Source: Clostridia bacterium (GTDB taxonomy: Bacteria; Bacillota; Clostridia; Oscillospirales; CAG-272). Taken from it: a stretch of DNA of 36,428 nt. The stretch spans positions 1 to 36,428 of the forward strand of contig JAGBYM010000136.1 of the NCBI GenBank assembly GCA_017628755.1. The letters are read 5' to 3'. Numbering within the stretch: the stretch's first letter is position 1; each line of letters begins with the position of its first letter. A program made the translations under genes and the position numbers. The notes below the pieces were generated by a model. The model ran no database searches. It saw only the letters and a list, made by a program, of their open reading frames with translations, and was not told the DNA's origin. This document shows, piece by piece, positions 1-7,202 of the stretch.

Positions 1-611
1 CAAACTACTGCGGAAACTGCACTCTGATCGATGAGATGATCGGAAAGATCGTTGAAGTCATCAAGGCGCGCGGAGAATGCGACAACACCGTTGTGCTCTA
101 TACCTCCGACCACGGCGAGATGAACGGCGATCAGGAGTTCGTCAACAAGCGCACCTTCCTTGATGGCGCGCTCAATATTCCGCTCGTTATCCGCACTCCC
201 GAAACAATCTCCAAGGGCGGTATTCAGACCGATGCACTCGTCAGTCTTATCGACGTCGGACCCACCCTCATCGAGCTTTGCGGCGGGGCGATCGACTATC
301 CTCAGTGCGGAAAGTCGCTTTGCGGCGTGCTCGACGGAACCTGCGAGAAGCCGCGCGATTACGTTCTCAGCGAGCTTTCGGGCGAGATAATGTATATGGA
401 CGAGGATTACAAGGTCTTCGTTAACAGAAAAGGCGAGATATATATGCTCTTCGACCGCAAAAACGACAAGGAAGAGCAGTATAACCTTGCTGCATCTGCC
501 GAGGCTGTCGAGATCGAAAATGAGCTCCGTAAGAAGATCATGAAGGCGATCGCGGAGAACGTTGTTATTCCGTCGACGGTGGTTCAAACGGCGAAGGCGA
601 TACAAAGATAA
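1..611 (+). CDS. Sulfatase family protein, C-terminal part (5' truncated by window edge)
   Basis: The frame is open from the first base and runs to a TAA at 609-611; the in-frame ATG at 36 is internal, not the start. The visible part has the late portion of the alkaline-phosphatase/sulfatase fold: a helix resembling the LIDEMIGKIVEVI segment of sulfatases, then TSDHGEMNGD, whose Asp-His pair is the family's metal-binding DHG motif, followed by a region matching the usual strand ending IPLVIRTP and a LIDVGPTLIELCG segment. The catalytic Cys/Ser (formylglycine) region lies outside the window, so the substrate (sulfated glycan, phosphonate or other) cannot be told. No signal peptide can be assessed. 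A strong terminator follows at 686-735. Confidence 0.85.
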   Translation, partial: NYCGNCTLIDEMIGKIVEVIKARGECDNTVVLYTSDHGEMNGDQEFVNKRTFLDGALNIPLVIRTPETISKGGIQTDALVSLIDVGPTLIELCGGAIDYPQCGKSLCGVLDGTCEKPRDYVLSELSGEIMYMDEDYKVFVNRKGEIYMLFDRKNDKEEQYNLAASAEAVEIENELRKKIMKAIAENVVIPSTVVQTAKAIQR

Positions 612-685
612 GTGCAAAGTGATGGAAAATTTTGTGCCAAGCTGATTGAATTTTGTACCGTACAAAAATAAACAAATAAACAGAA

Positions 686-735
686 ATCTCGGATAATTTG
701 AAGAAAAAACTTCAAATTATCCGAGATGCTTTTTT
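686..735. terminator. Intrinsic terminator after the sulfatase gene
   Basis: A perfect 18-bp stem (686-703 with 710-727) and a six-A loop, followed on the plus strand by GCTTTTTT. It ends the sulfatase transcript. It sits between two oppositely oriented copies of a short AGTGCAAAGTG-type repeat (612-622 and 791-801). Confidence 0.9.
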
Positions 736-740
736 AATTA

Positions 741-801
741 TTTCCGAGCAAAGCGAGGAAATTTACCTTAACTTTGCACTTTGCCCTTTTCACTTTGCAC
801 T
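741..801 (-). repeat. Dispersed extragenic repeat at the 3' end of the ECF S gene
   Basis: Read on the minus strand, this segment matches 13028-13074 at about 85 percent over 46 nt by hand alignment. Its first bases encode the last residues and stop codon of the ECF S-component gene. The core sequence AGTGCAAAGTG also follows the sulfatase stop codon at 612-622 on the other strand. Confidence 0.6.
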
Positions 802-1359
802 ACGAAGTCTTCCGCTTCTCCTCATAAGCTTCTTTAAGAGCTCGGAGAGGGGAAGGATGAGCATTCCCGTGAAGATATTGGATATGCCGTGAATGATATC
901 GAAATAAAATCCCTGCGCGATCCAGACGAGAGTTTGCTCAAAGTTGAATCCGTAAATAAGCGCCTGACCGGGTGCGTAGATGATACCGAACGCGAAGCCG
1001 TGGAGCGCGCAGACGGCGGGGTAGACGAACATCGCGATCTTCTTTGGAATATTCTTCGGTATAAGCATTGTCATACCCCAAAGGACAGTCCAGACATATG
1101 TGTACGGTATCCACCAGGGGGCAAATCCCGCGTAAATTCCTTGGATGATAACGTAAAGGTAAAGCGGAATGAGTGCCTTTGCGCGGAAGACAACTGTGCA
1201 AAGCATAACGAACGTCCCGAGCAGGTGGATATTCGGTGCTGCCTCCAGAATTATCTTTGAGCAAAACATCAGCGCCGCGAACATAGCGAACAGCACCATC
1301 TCAAAGATGCGGTTCGATATTCGGCGGATGCCGCGCTTATTTTGCGTAGGTGAACTCAT
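790..1359 (-). CDS. ECF transporter S component, probably for cobalamin or a precursor
   Basis: A 189-residue, very hydrophobic protein with about five or six membrane spans, starting near residue 18 after a basic N terminus. Size and pattern fit the substrate-binding (S) subunit of energy-coupling-factor transporters; the ATPase and T subunits are not in the window and are probably shared and encoded elsewhere. Its start overlaps the end of the DUF4430 lipoprotein gene by 23 bp, so the two are co-transcribed. The transcript starts with a cobalamin riboswitch, so vitamin B12 or a corrinoid precursor is the likeliest substrate (inference from regulation, not from residues). The gene ends inside a dispersed repeat. 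Confidence 0.75.
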   Translation of the reverse strand: MSSPTQNKRGIRRISNRIFEMVLFAMFAALMFCSKIILEAAPNIHLLGTFVMLCTVVFRAKALIPLYLYVIIQGIYAGFAPWWIPYTYVWTVLWGMTMLIPKNIPKKIAMFVYPAVCALHGFAFGIIYAPGQALIYGFNFEQTLVWIAQGFYFDIIHGISNIFTGMLILPLSELLKKLMRRSGRLRSAK

Positions 1360-1819
1360 AAGTCTCGCCGTCGGCGATCTCTGTCATATCTGCGCCCGTC
1401 ATCATGTATTCGCCGTTCTTGGTGAAATTCCAGTATCTTTGGTCAAGGTCGTAGTCGGCGCGGATGCCGTTGACGAACTTGATGTAAAGACCGTACTGAC
1501 CTTCATCACCCGCGATGAGTCCGTGCGCGAGAAGCGCCTCACCGAGGGTGGCGGCATCGGTCTTGACAGTGAAGGTGATGGATTTGTCTTCTGCGATGAC
1601 CTTTACGGTAACAGTTTTTGCGCCTTCGCCGAATGAGGTGTCTTTAAGATAGGTCGCACTTGCCCAGAGACCTTCGGGAGCAATGGTACCGCCCGCCTCG
1701 TTTTCCGCGCCCGATGGGGTCTGCGGAGTTTCGGTTTCGTCCTTCTTGCAGGAGAAGAGGCAGAGGGTCATAAGGAGCGCGAGAATCAGCGCGAGGGTTG
1801 ATTTGATTGTGTTTTTCAT
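1337..1819 (-). CDS. DUF4430 (transcobalamin-like) lipoprotein, first gene of B12 uptake operon
   Basis: 160 residues from the ATG at 1819. A longer frame to 1936 exists, but its extra part lies inside the riboswitch and terminator. A lipoprotein signal peptide with lipobox LFSC puts the lipid-modified Cys at residue 24. A Thr/Glu-rich linker follows, and then one domain of about 100 residues of the DUF4430 type, the fold related to the C-terminal domain of transcobalamin and intrinsic factor, ending with YWNFTKNGEYMMTGADM and a YEFTYAK tail typical of the family. It should sit on the outer face of the membrane and capture ligand for the S subunit encoded directly downstream. Promoter, riboswitch and terminator lie at 2127-1855. 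Confidence 0.8.
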   Translation of the reverse strand: MKNTIKSTLALILALLMTLCLFSCKKDETETPQTPSGAENEAGGTIAPEGLWASATYLKDTSFGEGAKTVTVKVIAEDKSITFTVKTDAATLGEALLAHGLIAGDEGQYGLYIKFVNGIRADYDLDQRYWNFTKNGEYMMTGADMTEIADGETYEFTYAK

Positions 1820-1854
1820 TTTGTGTTTTTCCTTTCTTGTCAAAAGGATAAAGC

Positions 1855-1879
1855 AAAAAGCACTCTCCAATGAGAGTGC
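1855..1879 (-). terminator. Riboswitch expression-platform terminator
   Basis: An 8-bp stem (1860-1867 with 1872-1879, loop CAAT) followed on the minus strand by TTTTT. It lies between the aptamer and the lipoprotein start codon, as expected for a ligand-triggered transcription terminator. Confidence 0.8.
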
Positions 1880-2090
1880 CAAACAAGAGATAGCCTGCCC
1901 TATCCCGCATTCGCCCGACTCTCCCAAATTGCCCAAGAGTTTTTTCGCGTGTCACGGTCCGATAAGCATTCCGACTTTAACGGTAATGGCTGTTGCCGCG
2001 GATTTTCACCGCTGTTTCCTTATCCCCGAATGCAAAATGCATCCGACAACCGAACAAAAATGTCCCGATGAACCGTGTTTATTCTTTTGT
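1880..2090 (-). promoter_or_regulatory. Cobalamin riboswitch
   Basis: On the minus strand the segment near 2028-1990 reads ACAGCGGTGAAAATCCGCGG and then CAACAGCCATTACCGTTAA, matching the conserved core of the B12 riboswitch (GGTGAAAATCCG followed by an ACTGTAA-like stretch). An internal helix-forming region and a GGGCAGGCTATC stretch follow near 1900, in the position of the B12-box. It lies between a sigma-70 promoter and a terminator hairpin upstream of a lipoprotein and an ECF S gene. Exact boundaries are approximate. Confidence 0.88.
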
Positions 2091-2098
2091 TTGAGGAT

Positions 2099-2127
2099 AT
2101 TATAGCATATAAATTCAAAAAAATCAA
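2099..2127 (-). promoter_or_regulatory. Promoter of the B12 uptake operon
   Basis: On the minus strand TTGATT (2127-2122), a 17-bp spacer and TATAAT (2104-2099). Transcription should start near 2092, just ahead of the riboswitch. The tRNA promoter at 2168-2196 points the other way. Confidence 0.75.
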
Positions 2128-2167
2128 TAAAAAGTCTGAAAAATCTCAAAAAAATTCGAAAAAGGTA

Positions 2168-2196
2168 TTGCATTTTTGATTTGTTTGTGATATAAT
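2168..2196 (+). promoter_or_regulatory. Promoter of the tRNA-Ser gene
   Basis: TTGCAT (2168-2173), a 17-bp spacer, then a perfect TATAAT (2191-2196), 24 bp ahead of the tRNA. Confidence 0.85.
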
Positions 2197-2220
2197 ATAT
2201 GGGTCAGCGTGAGCTGCCAT

Positions 2221-2312
2221 GGAGAGATGGCTGAGCTGGTCTAAGGCGCACGACTGGAAATCGTGTTTGGGCTAATACCCCAACGAGGGTTCGAATCCCT
2301 CTCTCTCCGCCA
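2221..2312 (+). tRNA. tRNA-Ser (anticodon GGA)
   Basis: The acceptor arms GGAGAGA (2221-2227) and TCTCTCC (2302-2308) pair. The anticodon stem CACGA/TCGTG encloses CTGGAAA with anticodon GGA, reading UCC serine codons. A long variable arm (TTGGGCTAATACCCCAA) marks a class II tRNA, and the T loop reads GGTTCGAATCC. The CCA end is encoded at 2310-2312. A promoter and a terminator bracket it, so it is a single-gene transcript. Confidence 0.97.
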
Positions 2313-2354
2313 TAAAGAAACGGTCGTAACCATTCGGTTACGACCGTTTCTTTA
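2313..2354 (+). terminator. Intrinsic terminator of tRNA-Ser
   Basis: A perfect 18-bp stem (2313-2330 with 2337-2354) and a 6-nt loop, starting directly after the CCA end; the 3' arm ends TTTCTTTA. Confidence 0.85.
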
Positions 2355-2379
2355 TGCCGTCGAGTTCGGGATAATTCGA

Positions 2380-2447
2380 AACCTCATCGTGTTGCGCGGC
2401 AAAAATGAAAAGCAGAAGCAGCGACTTATTCGCAACACGATAAGGTT
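2380..2447. repeat. Imperfect 17-bp inverted repeat in the tRNA-esterase gap
   Basis: 2380-2396 pairs with 2431-2447 with a single wobble (G-U) position and a 34-nt loop. No open frame covers it and no family is recognised. The rest of 2355-2509 shows nothing else. Confidence 0.5.
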
Positions 2448-2509
2448 CGCGCTATCGCCTAGTGATGGATATGCACAGCATAAAGCGCGTCAGAATCCCT
2501 CAATATGAT

Positions 2510-2543
2510 AAATAACGGATAACCTTGCGGCTATCCGTTATTT
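2510..2543. terminator. Terminator of the nnr-hydrolase-esterase operon
   Basis: A 12-bp stem (2510-2521 with 2532-2543) with a 10-nt loop, just past the stop codon of the minus-strand esterase gene. A T run follows on the plus strand and a TTTA stretch on the minus strand, so it may work both ways. Confidence 0.75.
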
Positions 2544-2547
2544 TTGT

Positions 2548-3459
2548 TTATCCAATCACTTTCACCAAATTCTTCGCGTACTCTTCAAATCCATCCTTGT
2601 TTGGATGCAGATCGTCTGCGAAAAGGCATTTTTCGTGCGAGACGAGGTCGAGGCCGCGGATGTGTTCGATACCAATTTTTTCGATCTCCTCAGCGATGAG
2701 GTCGTAGCATTCCCAAAGGTTGCCCATTCTTTTCTCCTCGTTACCGCCTGATACCCATATTGGCGAGATTGCGTAGATCTTGCTCTGTTTGTAGGTCTCC
2801 TTGACCTTTCCGAGGTAAAGGCGGAGCTGTTCGATCATCTCGTCCTTTGTTTTGAAGTGATTTACGTCGTTTGTGCCGTAGGCGACAATGATGGTGTTGG
2901 GCTCAAAGCCGCTGTCAGCGAAGGTGGATTCGTGGTAGTAAGCACCGCCGACGCCTTGAATTATGCTGTCGCAGTTGAGGGCAAATGAGGTGCGGTAGGC
3001 GTATGACAGCGTATCAATACCGGAATTCCAACCTTGCGTGATGCTGTCGCCGATGAAAAGGATCTTTCTGTCAAACTTATGACGCGTAGCACTTGCACCG
3101 TCAGAAAGCTCAACGTTATCAATGATTCCTATCTCGTGGGAAGGGAAGCAAAGCGTGACGCGGCAAGGCTCGGCAAGGTCGATGCGCGAGTCCTTGACCG
3201 TACCTTGATAAACTCCGTCTATAAGGTATTCGAATCTCGTGCCGCTTTTGATCTCAAATGCGAGGAATTTGCTGTCGGTCTCGAAATCGAGTCTGATTCC
3301 CGTTGTTGTTTCCGCGCGGAATCCGAGGATTTCGGAAAGCGCATAAAAAGCGTCGATCTGACACTTTTGCATCTTGTAAAAGTGAATGCCGTCATCTTTC
3401 AGCGCGACGTCAACCGCGCCAACGGTTAAATTTTTGATCTGTTCAAGGTTAAGTTTCAT
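2548..3459 (-). CDS. SGNH/GDSL-family esterase (carbohydrate-esterase-like, two domains)
   Basis: 303 residues. Residues 1 to about 125 look like a beta-sandwich such as precedes the catalytic domain in CE2-type acetyl esterases. From about 130 an SGNH hydrolase follows: block I FIGDSITQG (137-141, nucleophile Ser139), block III AYGTNDVNHF (195-198, oxyanion Asn), and block V ADDLHPNKDG, with the catalytic Asp282 and His285. There is no signal peptide, so it is probably cytoplasmic. It is the last gene of an operon behind a glycoside-hydrolase-like gene, with a 7-bp gap, which suggests removal of acetyl or other ester groups from a sugar handled by that neighbour. The substrate is inferred. 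Confidence 0.85.
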   Translation of the reverse strand: MKLNLEQIKNLTVGAVDVALKDDGIHFYKMQKCQIDAFYALSEILGFRAETTTGIRLDFETDSKFLAFEIKSGTRFEYLIDGVYQGTVKDSRIDLAEPCRVTLCFPSHEIGIIDNVELSDGASATRHKFDRKILFIGDSITQGWNSGIDTLSYAYRTSFALNCDSIIQGVGGAYYHESTFADSGFEPNTIIVAYGTNDVNHFKTKDEMIEQLRLYLGKVKETYKQSKIYAISPIWVSGGNEEKRMGNLWECYDLIAEEIEKIGIEHIRGLDLVSHEKCLFADDLHPNKDGFEEYAKNLVKVIG

Positions 3460-3466
3460 GGTTACC

Positions 3467-5077
3467 TCATTTCCCCGTTGCGGGTCTTACACACGGGAGG
3501 GTGTTTTTGTTTATGTAATACAGTTTATCAAGCTCTTTCATTGCATTCTGGCAAATCTCGGAGCGGATCGAAAAGCCGTCATTGCGGGTGATCTCCGAGT
3601 CGATTATCGCGCGGAGATAGAAGATACGGAAATTGCGCGAGGATGTTATATTTTCGGGTAGAATGGCGTTGTATTTTTCAAAGATTTCGCGGATGTGTTC
3701 GACTTCGCTTGGGTCGTTCAGCGTGACTTTGATGTAGTCGCCGGGGCGCGAGCGTTTGCGCGAAAGTGTGGTTTCGGTCAGGCGCAGAGCCTCGAAAAGC
3801 TCGTCCGAATCGATGCAGAACTCGAATTTCATATAAGCGCGGAGGGCGTCGATTGCGGTTTCGTGCTCGCCCGAGTAGAGAGCAAGCTCGATGAACTTGT
3901 TCGCGTCCTCAAAGATGCCCTCAGAATAGGGGAATGCGCCGCTGTAGATGTCCTTGCCCGTGGCGTGATTTCGATCGAGAAAGGATGCGAGGTGGCTGGC
4001 GCCGTAACCGCCCCAAGGCGAACAGCTCCACATGCTGATCTCGGGAAATTCGATGAACTTGACGCTTTCGGGCAGACCGCGCTCACGGATCTCGGGCGGC
4101 AATTCTCCGTTTGCGAAGAAGGATAGGACATAGGGGAATTCTTCGATAATGTCAAGCAATCCCGACCATTCGCCGCTTGTGAATTTGTCGAAATACCATG
4201 CCGAGAGGATGATCTCTGTCTTCGGCATTATTTCATTTACAAGCGTCTTGAAATGCGGAAATAGTTTCAAAAATCCGTTCGCGCCCCAGGGAGCGCAATC
4301 GGCGCACGTGCATCCGCCCTGATCGTAGGGCCAGTAGACGATGTAGTCGATCTTGAGGTCGGAAAAATAGGCGAGCATTTCGCGGCGTTCGCGGAGAATT
4401 TCTTCGATTCCACCAGCCTTCGAGGGGCAGATCTCAACGTGGTAATGCGAATCGGGTGAGGCGTGATAGCCGTTCTGCACTGCCCATTCGGCGCGCAGGT
4501 GCTCGGGTGATGAGGCGAATCCCTCGTTCGAAATCATCGTAAGCGACCCGCCGATGCCGATACGGTTGGCGTAGCCGAGGATGTTGTGCAGACGTTTTGC
4601 GAGCGACTGTGCTCCCTCGTCTTGCATTGATTCAAAATGGTGCATATCGAACCAGACAAGCAGGCTGTTACATCCGCGCAGGGCGAGGTTTTCGATGACC
4701 TCATAGACCTTTTCGATCGGCGCGGAGTGGTAGAAATTATTGAAATGCGTGGCAAAATACATGCCGCGCAGTTTTTTCTTCGGTGTGAAATCGAGAGTGC
4801 CGATGAAGGGATCAAATCCGCCCTTGCCGTCAAAGTTCGAGAGGCGCAAGAATCTTCCGAATGCGGCAAAAAGCGCGAGATTGTCCGCCGCGCGGAGAGA
4901 TGCGGAATCCTTGTCCGAGACGATTATATATCTTTCATTTGACAATGTTTCGTCAACCTCAAGAGTGACCCCGAAGCCTTCGTGGGTGCTTATTTTGCGC
5001 AGAGAAAGCACACGCTCGGCGCATTTTTCGAGTATGGCGAAGCTCTCCGCGTTCATTGAAATATTGATCAGTTTCAT
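3467..5077 (-). CDS. Glycoside-hydrolase-like TIM-barrel protein of uncertain family
   Basis: 536 residues, no signal peptide. The N-terminal 100 residues resemble the small alpha/beta domain that precedes the barrel in GH20/GH67-type enzymes (YIIVSDKDSASLRAADN, then a FGRFLRLS helix). The barrel starts at KKLRGMYFATHFNNFYH (102-118), with NLALRGCNSLLVWFDMHHF (130-148) and the sequence IDYIVYWPYDQGGCTCADC (243-261). Its CxCxxC pattern (Cys256, 258, 261) recalls DUF4838/GH67-like proteins. The start ATG overlaps the nnr stop by four bases (ATGA), indicating translational coupling. I do not recognise a precise family or substrate; an intracellular glycosidase working with the esterase downstream is the best guess. 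Confidence 0.6.
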   Translation of the reverse strand: MKLINISMNAESFAILEKCAERVLSLRKISTHEGFGVTLEVDETLSNERYIIVSDKDSASLRAADNLALFAAFGRFLRLSNFDGKGGFDPFIGTLDFTPKKKLRGMYFATHFNNFYHSAPIEKVYEVIENLALRGCNSLLVWFDMHHFESMQDEGAQSLAKRLHNILGYANRIGIGGSLTMISNEGFASSPEHLRAEWAVQNGYHASPDSHYHVEICPSKAGGIEEILRERREMLAYFSDLKIDYIVYWPYDQGGCTCADCAPWGANGFLKLFPHFKTLVNEIMPKTEIILSAWYFDKFTSGEWSGLLDIIEEFPYVLSFFANGELPPEIRERGLPESVKFIEFPEISMWSCSPWGGYGASHLASFLDRNHATGKDIYSGAFPYSEGIFEDANKFIELALYSGEHETAIDALRAYMKFEFCIDSDELFEALRLTETTLSRKRSRPGDYIKVTLNDPSEVEHIREIFEKYNAILPENITSSRNFRIFYLRAIIDSEITRNDGFSIRSEICQNAMKELDKLYYINKNTLPCVRPATGK

Positions 5078-6558
5078 TTTTTTAGTATCCTTCCGATTGC
5101 TTCCGGGATGGCGGCGACGGTGTCGGACGCTATCATGCTGATGGGGTTGGTTTTTGATTCCGCAATTTCGCCCGCGGAGCCGTTAACGTAAGCGGCGAGC
5201 GCGGCGGCTTCGAGGGGCGAGGTGACGTATGCCGAGGTCGCGGCGAGGATGCCCGAGAGCACGTCTCCGCTTCCCGCAGTTGCCATGCCGGGACAGCCTT
5301 TTTCGATGACGTAAACTGTGTCACCGTCTGTCACGATTGTTGAAGGACCTTTGAGAAGGAGAACACAACCGTGTTCTTTTGCAAAGGATTTGGCATGATC
5401 TATCGGCGCGGAGAGGATCTCGTCTATAGTAAGCCCCGAAATGCGGGAAAATTCCATATTGTGGGGAGTCAGAATCAGCTTGCAGGACGCGTTCTTGATT
5501 GCATCCGAGCCGAGGCGCGAAAGTGCGGTCAGACCGTCGGCGTCAACCGTGAGAGTGCCTTTATAGTTTGACAGGAGATACGAAAGAGTCTTTTCGACCT
5601 CGTCTGAAAGTCCGATACCCATGCCGAAGGTGATTGACTTGGTTCTGCGGCAGAGTTCGGAAAGCTCGTTTTCATTGAAAAGGATTGCCCCGTCGGACTC
5701 CGAGAGGGGATAAACGGTGGCTTCAAGAATTTCTGACATAATCATGGGAGCAAGTGTTTCGGGGACGGCGAGCATAGCGACTCCCGCGCCTGAGCGCATT
5801 GCAGCGTTTGCCATGGCAGATAGGCGGATGGCTCCGCTGTACCTCCTTGAGCCGCCGATAAGGACGACGTAGCCGTAGGTAGATTTATTTGAAAAGTTTT
5901 TCCGCGCGGGAAAGACCGATGCGTCGGGTTCGTAGAGGTAATAGGGTTTGTCGATCGGTTCAATGCCGATATCAAGGTTTACCTTGGATTTCATTACATC
6001 CTTTGCGCGGTTGAGAAAATGCCCCGGCTTGAACGAGCCGATCGAGCAGGTGAGATCGGAGAGGGCGATCGTTTCGCCCATGCCCGTGTCTCCGTTCATA
6101 CCGCTATTGATGTCAACCGAGACCTTGTAGGCTTCGGTATTGTTGTATTTTTCGATGACTTCCTTGGCGACACCGCGCACTTCGCCCGAAAATCCCGTGC
6201 CGAAAATGCAGTCGGCGAGGGTGGAAAAACGCGAAAGATCGGTTTCGGAAGAATAGATTTCATAGGTGATGCCGGCTTCGGTGCACTTATCGAAATAGTA
6301 TCTGCCGTCGGCGGAAAAACGCTCGCCGAGGAGGATCAGAGTGCAGTCAATGCCGCGTTTTTGAAGTTCAAGCGCGATTACGTAGCCGTCGCCCGCGTTG
6401 TTGCCGTAGCCGCAAAGAATGCCGACGGGCGCACGCCATTCGACCGAGTCTGCAACTGCTTTCCCCGCGCGGTACATCAGCTCAAGGCTCGGTGTTTTTA
6501 TCGCTATCGTGTGCGCGTCGCTTTGGCGCATGTTTTCAACAGAGAGGATTTCTTTCAT
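5074..6558 (-). CDS. nnr: Bifunctional NAD(P)H-hydrate epimerase / ADP-dependent dehydratase
   Basis: 494 residues, full length for the fused YjeF enzyme. It repairs the damaged cofactor NAD(P)HX: the N-terminal epimerase (1 to about 205) interconverts R and S forms, and the C-terminal dehydratase, a ribokinase-like fold (about 215-490), restores NAD(P)H using ADP. The epimerase motif GYGNNAGDGYVIA is at 50-62. The dehydratase has GGSRRYSGAIRLSAMA, LTPHNMEFSRI and the anion-hole/catalytic stretch GMATAGSGDVLSG near 430. The ATG at 6558 has an AAGGAAG site, and a clear promoter lies upstream. It is first in an operon with two sugar-active genes, an uncommon place for a cofactor repair gene. 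Confidence 0.95.
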   Translation of the reverse strand: MKEILSVENMRQSDAHTIAIKTPSLELMYRAGKAVADSVEWRAPVGILCGYGNNAGDGYVIALELQKRGIDCTLILLGERFSADGRYYFDKCTEAGITYEIYSSETDLSRFSTLADCIFGTGFSGEVRGVAKEVIEKYNNTEAYKVSVDINSGMNGDTGMGETIALSDLTCSIGSFKPGHFLNRAKDVMKSKVNLDIGIEPIDKPYYLYEPDASVFPARKNFSNKSTYGYVVLIGGSRRYSGAIRLSAMANAAMRSGAGVAMLAVPETLAPMIMSEILEATVYPLSESDGAILFNENELSELCRRTKSITFGMGIGLSDEVEKTLSYLLSNYKGTLTVDADGLTALSRLGSDAIKNASCKLILTPHNMEFSRISGLTIDEILSAPIDHAKSFAKEHGCVLLLKGPSTIVTDGDTVYVIEKGCPGMATAGSGDVLSGILAATSAYVTSPLEAAALAAYVNGSAGEIAESKTNPISMIASDTVAAIPEAIGRILKK

Positions 6559-6587
6559 GATGAGTTCTTCCTTGATTTGTTGATTGA

Positions 6588-6616
6588 ATTATAGCATAAT
6601 GTGACGGAATAGTCAA
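6588..6616 (-). promoter_or_regulatory. Promoter of the nnr operon
   Basis: On the minus strand TTGACT (6616-6611), a 17-bp spacer and TATAAT (6593-6588), 30 bp ahead of the nnr start codon. Confidence 0.85.
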
Positions 6617-6651
6617 GAGGAAAATGATTTATAATATTTGCTGAAATACAT

Positions 6652-6703
6652 AGCTCCGATTGCCGCGACACAAAAAGGGACTGAAGCATTTTGATTCAGT
6701 CCC
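6652..6703. repeat. 25-nt repeat plus terminator-like hairpin, copy 1
   Basis: 6652-6676 matches 7492-7516 with one difference, and both copies run straight into a hairpin. Here the stem is 9 bp (6677-6685 with 6695-6703). Read on the minus strand the hairpin is followed by TTTTTG, so it can end transcripts coming from the small XRE gene. Confidence 0.65.
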
Positions 6704-6762
6704 GGACTGCTGACAAAGTAACCTCAAAATCATACATATGGCAATTTGCGCAATGCAGGGGT

Positions 6763-6850
6763 GAAGGGGGCGCAGCCCCCTTCAAGAAGAACGATGTCAT
6801 CCTGAGGGCGTGCTCGCAAGCCGCTTGACGCCCGAAGGATCTCGTGACGA
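6763..6850 (+). repeat. Dispersed palindromic element, copy A
   Basis: A GAAGGGGGC-GCA-GCCCCCTTC hairpin (6763-6783) followed by a GTCATCCTGAG...GGATCTCGTG block (about 6796-6846). The same two parts occur in reverse orientation at 7082-7166. This resembles the GTCATTCTGAG...GAATCTC-type extragenic repeats of Clostridia and Bacteroidetes. No coding potential. The rest of 6559-7202 holds only the nnr promoter, the 25-nt motif and the hairpin at 6935-6964. Confidence 0.6.
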
Positions 6851-6934
6851 CCGAGTTGTTCCTCGGTCGTCGCGGTGCTGGCGAAGTGGTCTGTACAGCA
6901 CCGACCCAACTAAATGTATATGAATATGAAAAAT

Positions 6935-6970
6935 CACTGTGTAAAAATAAAATTACACAGTGACTTTTTA
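6935..6970. terminator. Intrinsic terminator in the accessory gap
   Basis: An 11-bp stem (6935-6945 with 6954-6964), an A-rich loop, then CTTTTTA on the plus strand and a T run on the minus strand. No gene on the plus strand leads into it. Confidence 0.6.
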
Positions 6971-7081
6971 TATTATTTTGCCTTTTATAAGTACAAACAA
7001 CTATGTCTGACTACAATTATACGGTTATTCACATCAAACTTCTCCGTACAGGCACCGCGACGCGCAAAGAACAATTTGCGC

Positions 7082-7166
7082 GCCACGAGATTCTTCGGGC
7101 GCAAAATCGTCTGCGGACGCGCCCTCAGAATGACAACGTTTCTTTTTGCAGGGGCTTCGCCCCTGC
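7082..7166 (-). repeat. Dispersed palindromic element, copy B (inverted)
   Basis: The reverse complement of copy A: a CACGAGATTC...CTCAGAATGAC block (7082-7132), then a GCAGGGGC-TTC-GCCCCTGC hairpin (7148-7166). The stem sequences differ between copies but stay paired. Confidence 0.6.
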
Positions 7167-7202
7167 CCCCCTTTTTTTGCAAGTGCGAACACAGCTACTT
7201 GT

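Noticed and set aside
1820..1936. 39-residue N-terminal extension of the DUF4430 lipoprotein
   Set aside because: It would be encoded by the riboswitch and its terminator and would bury the lipoprotein signal peptide.
6935..6964. Operator palindrome for the XRE regulator
   Set aside because: The stem is followed by a T run and is 470 bp from the XRE promoter region; a terminator explains it better.
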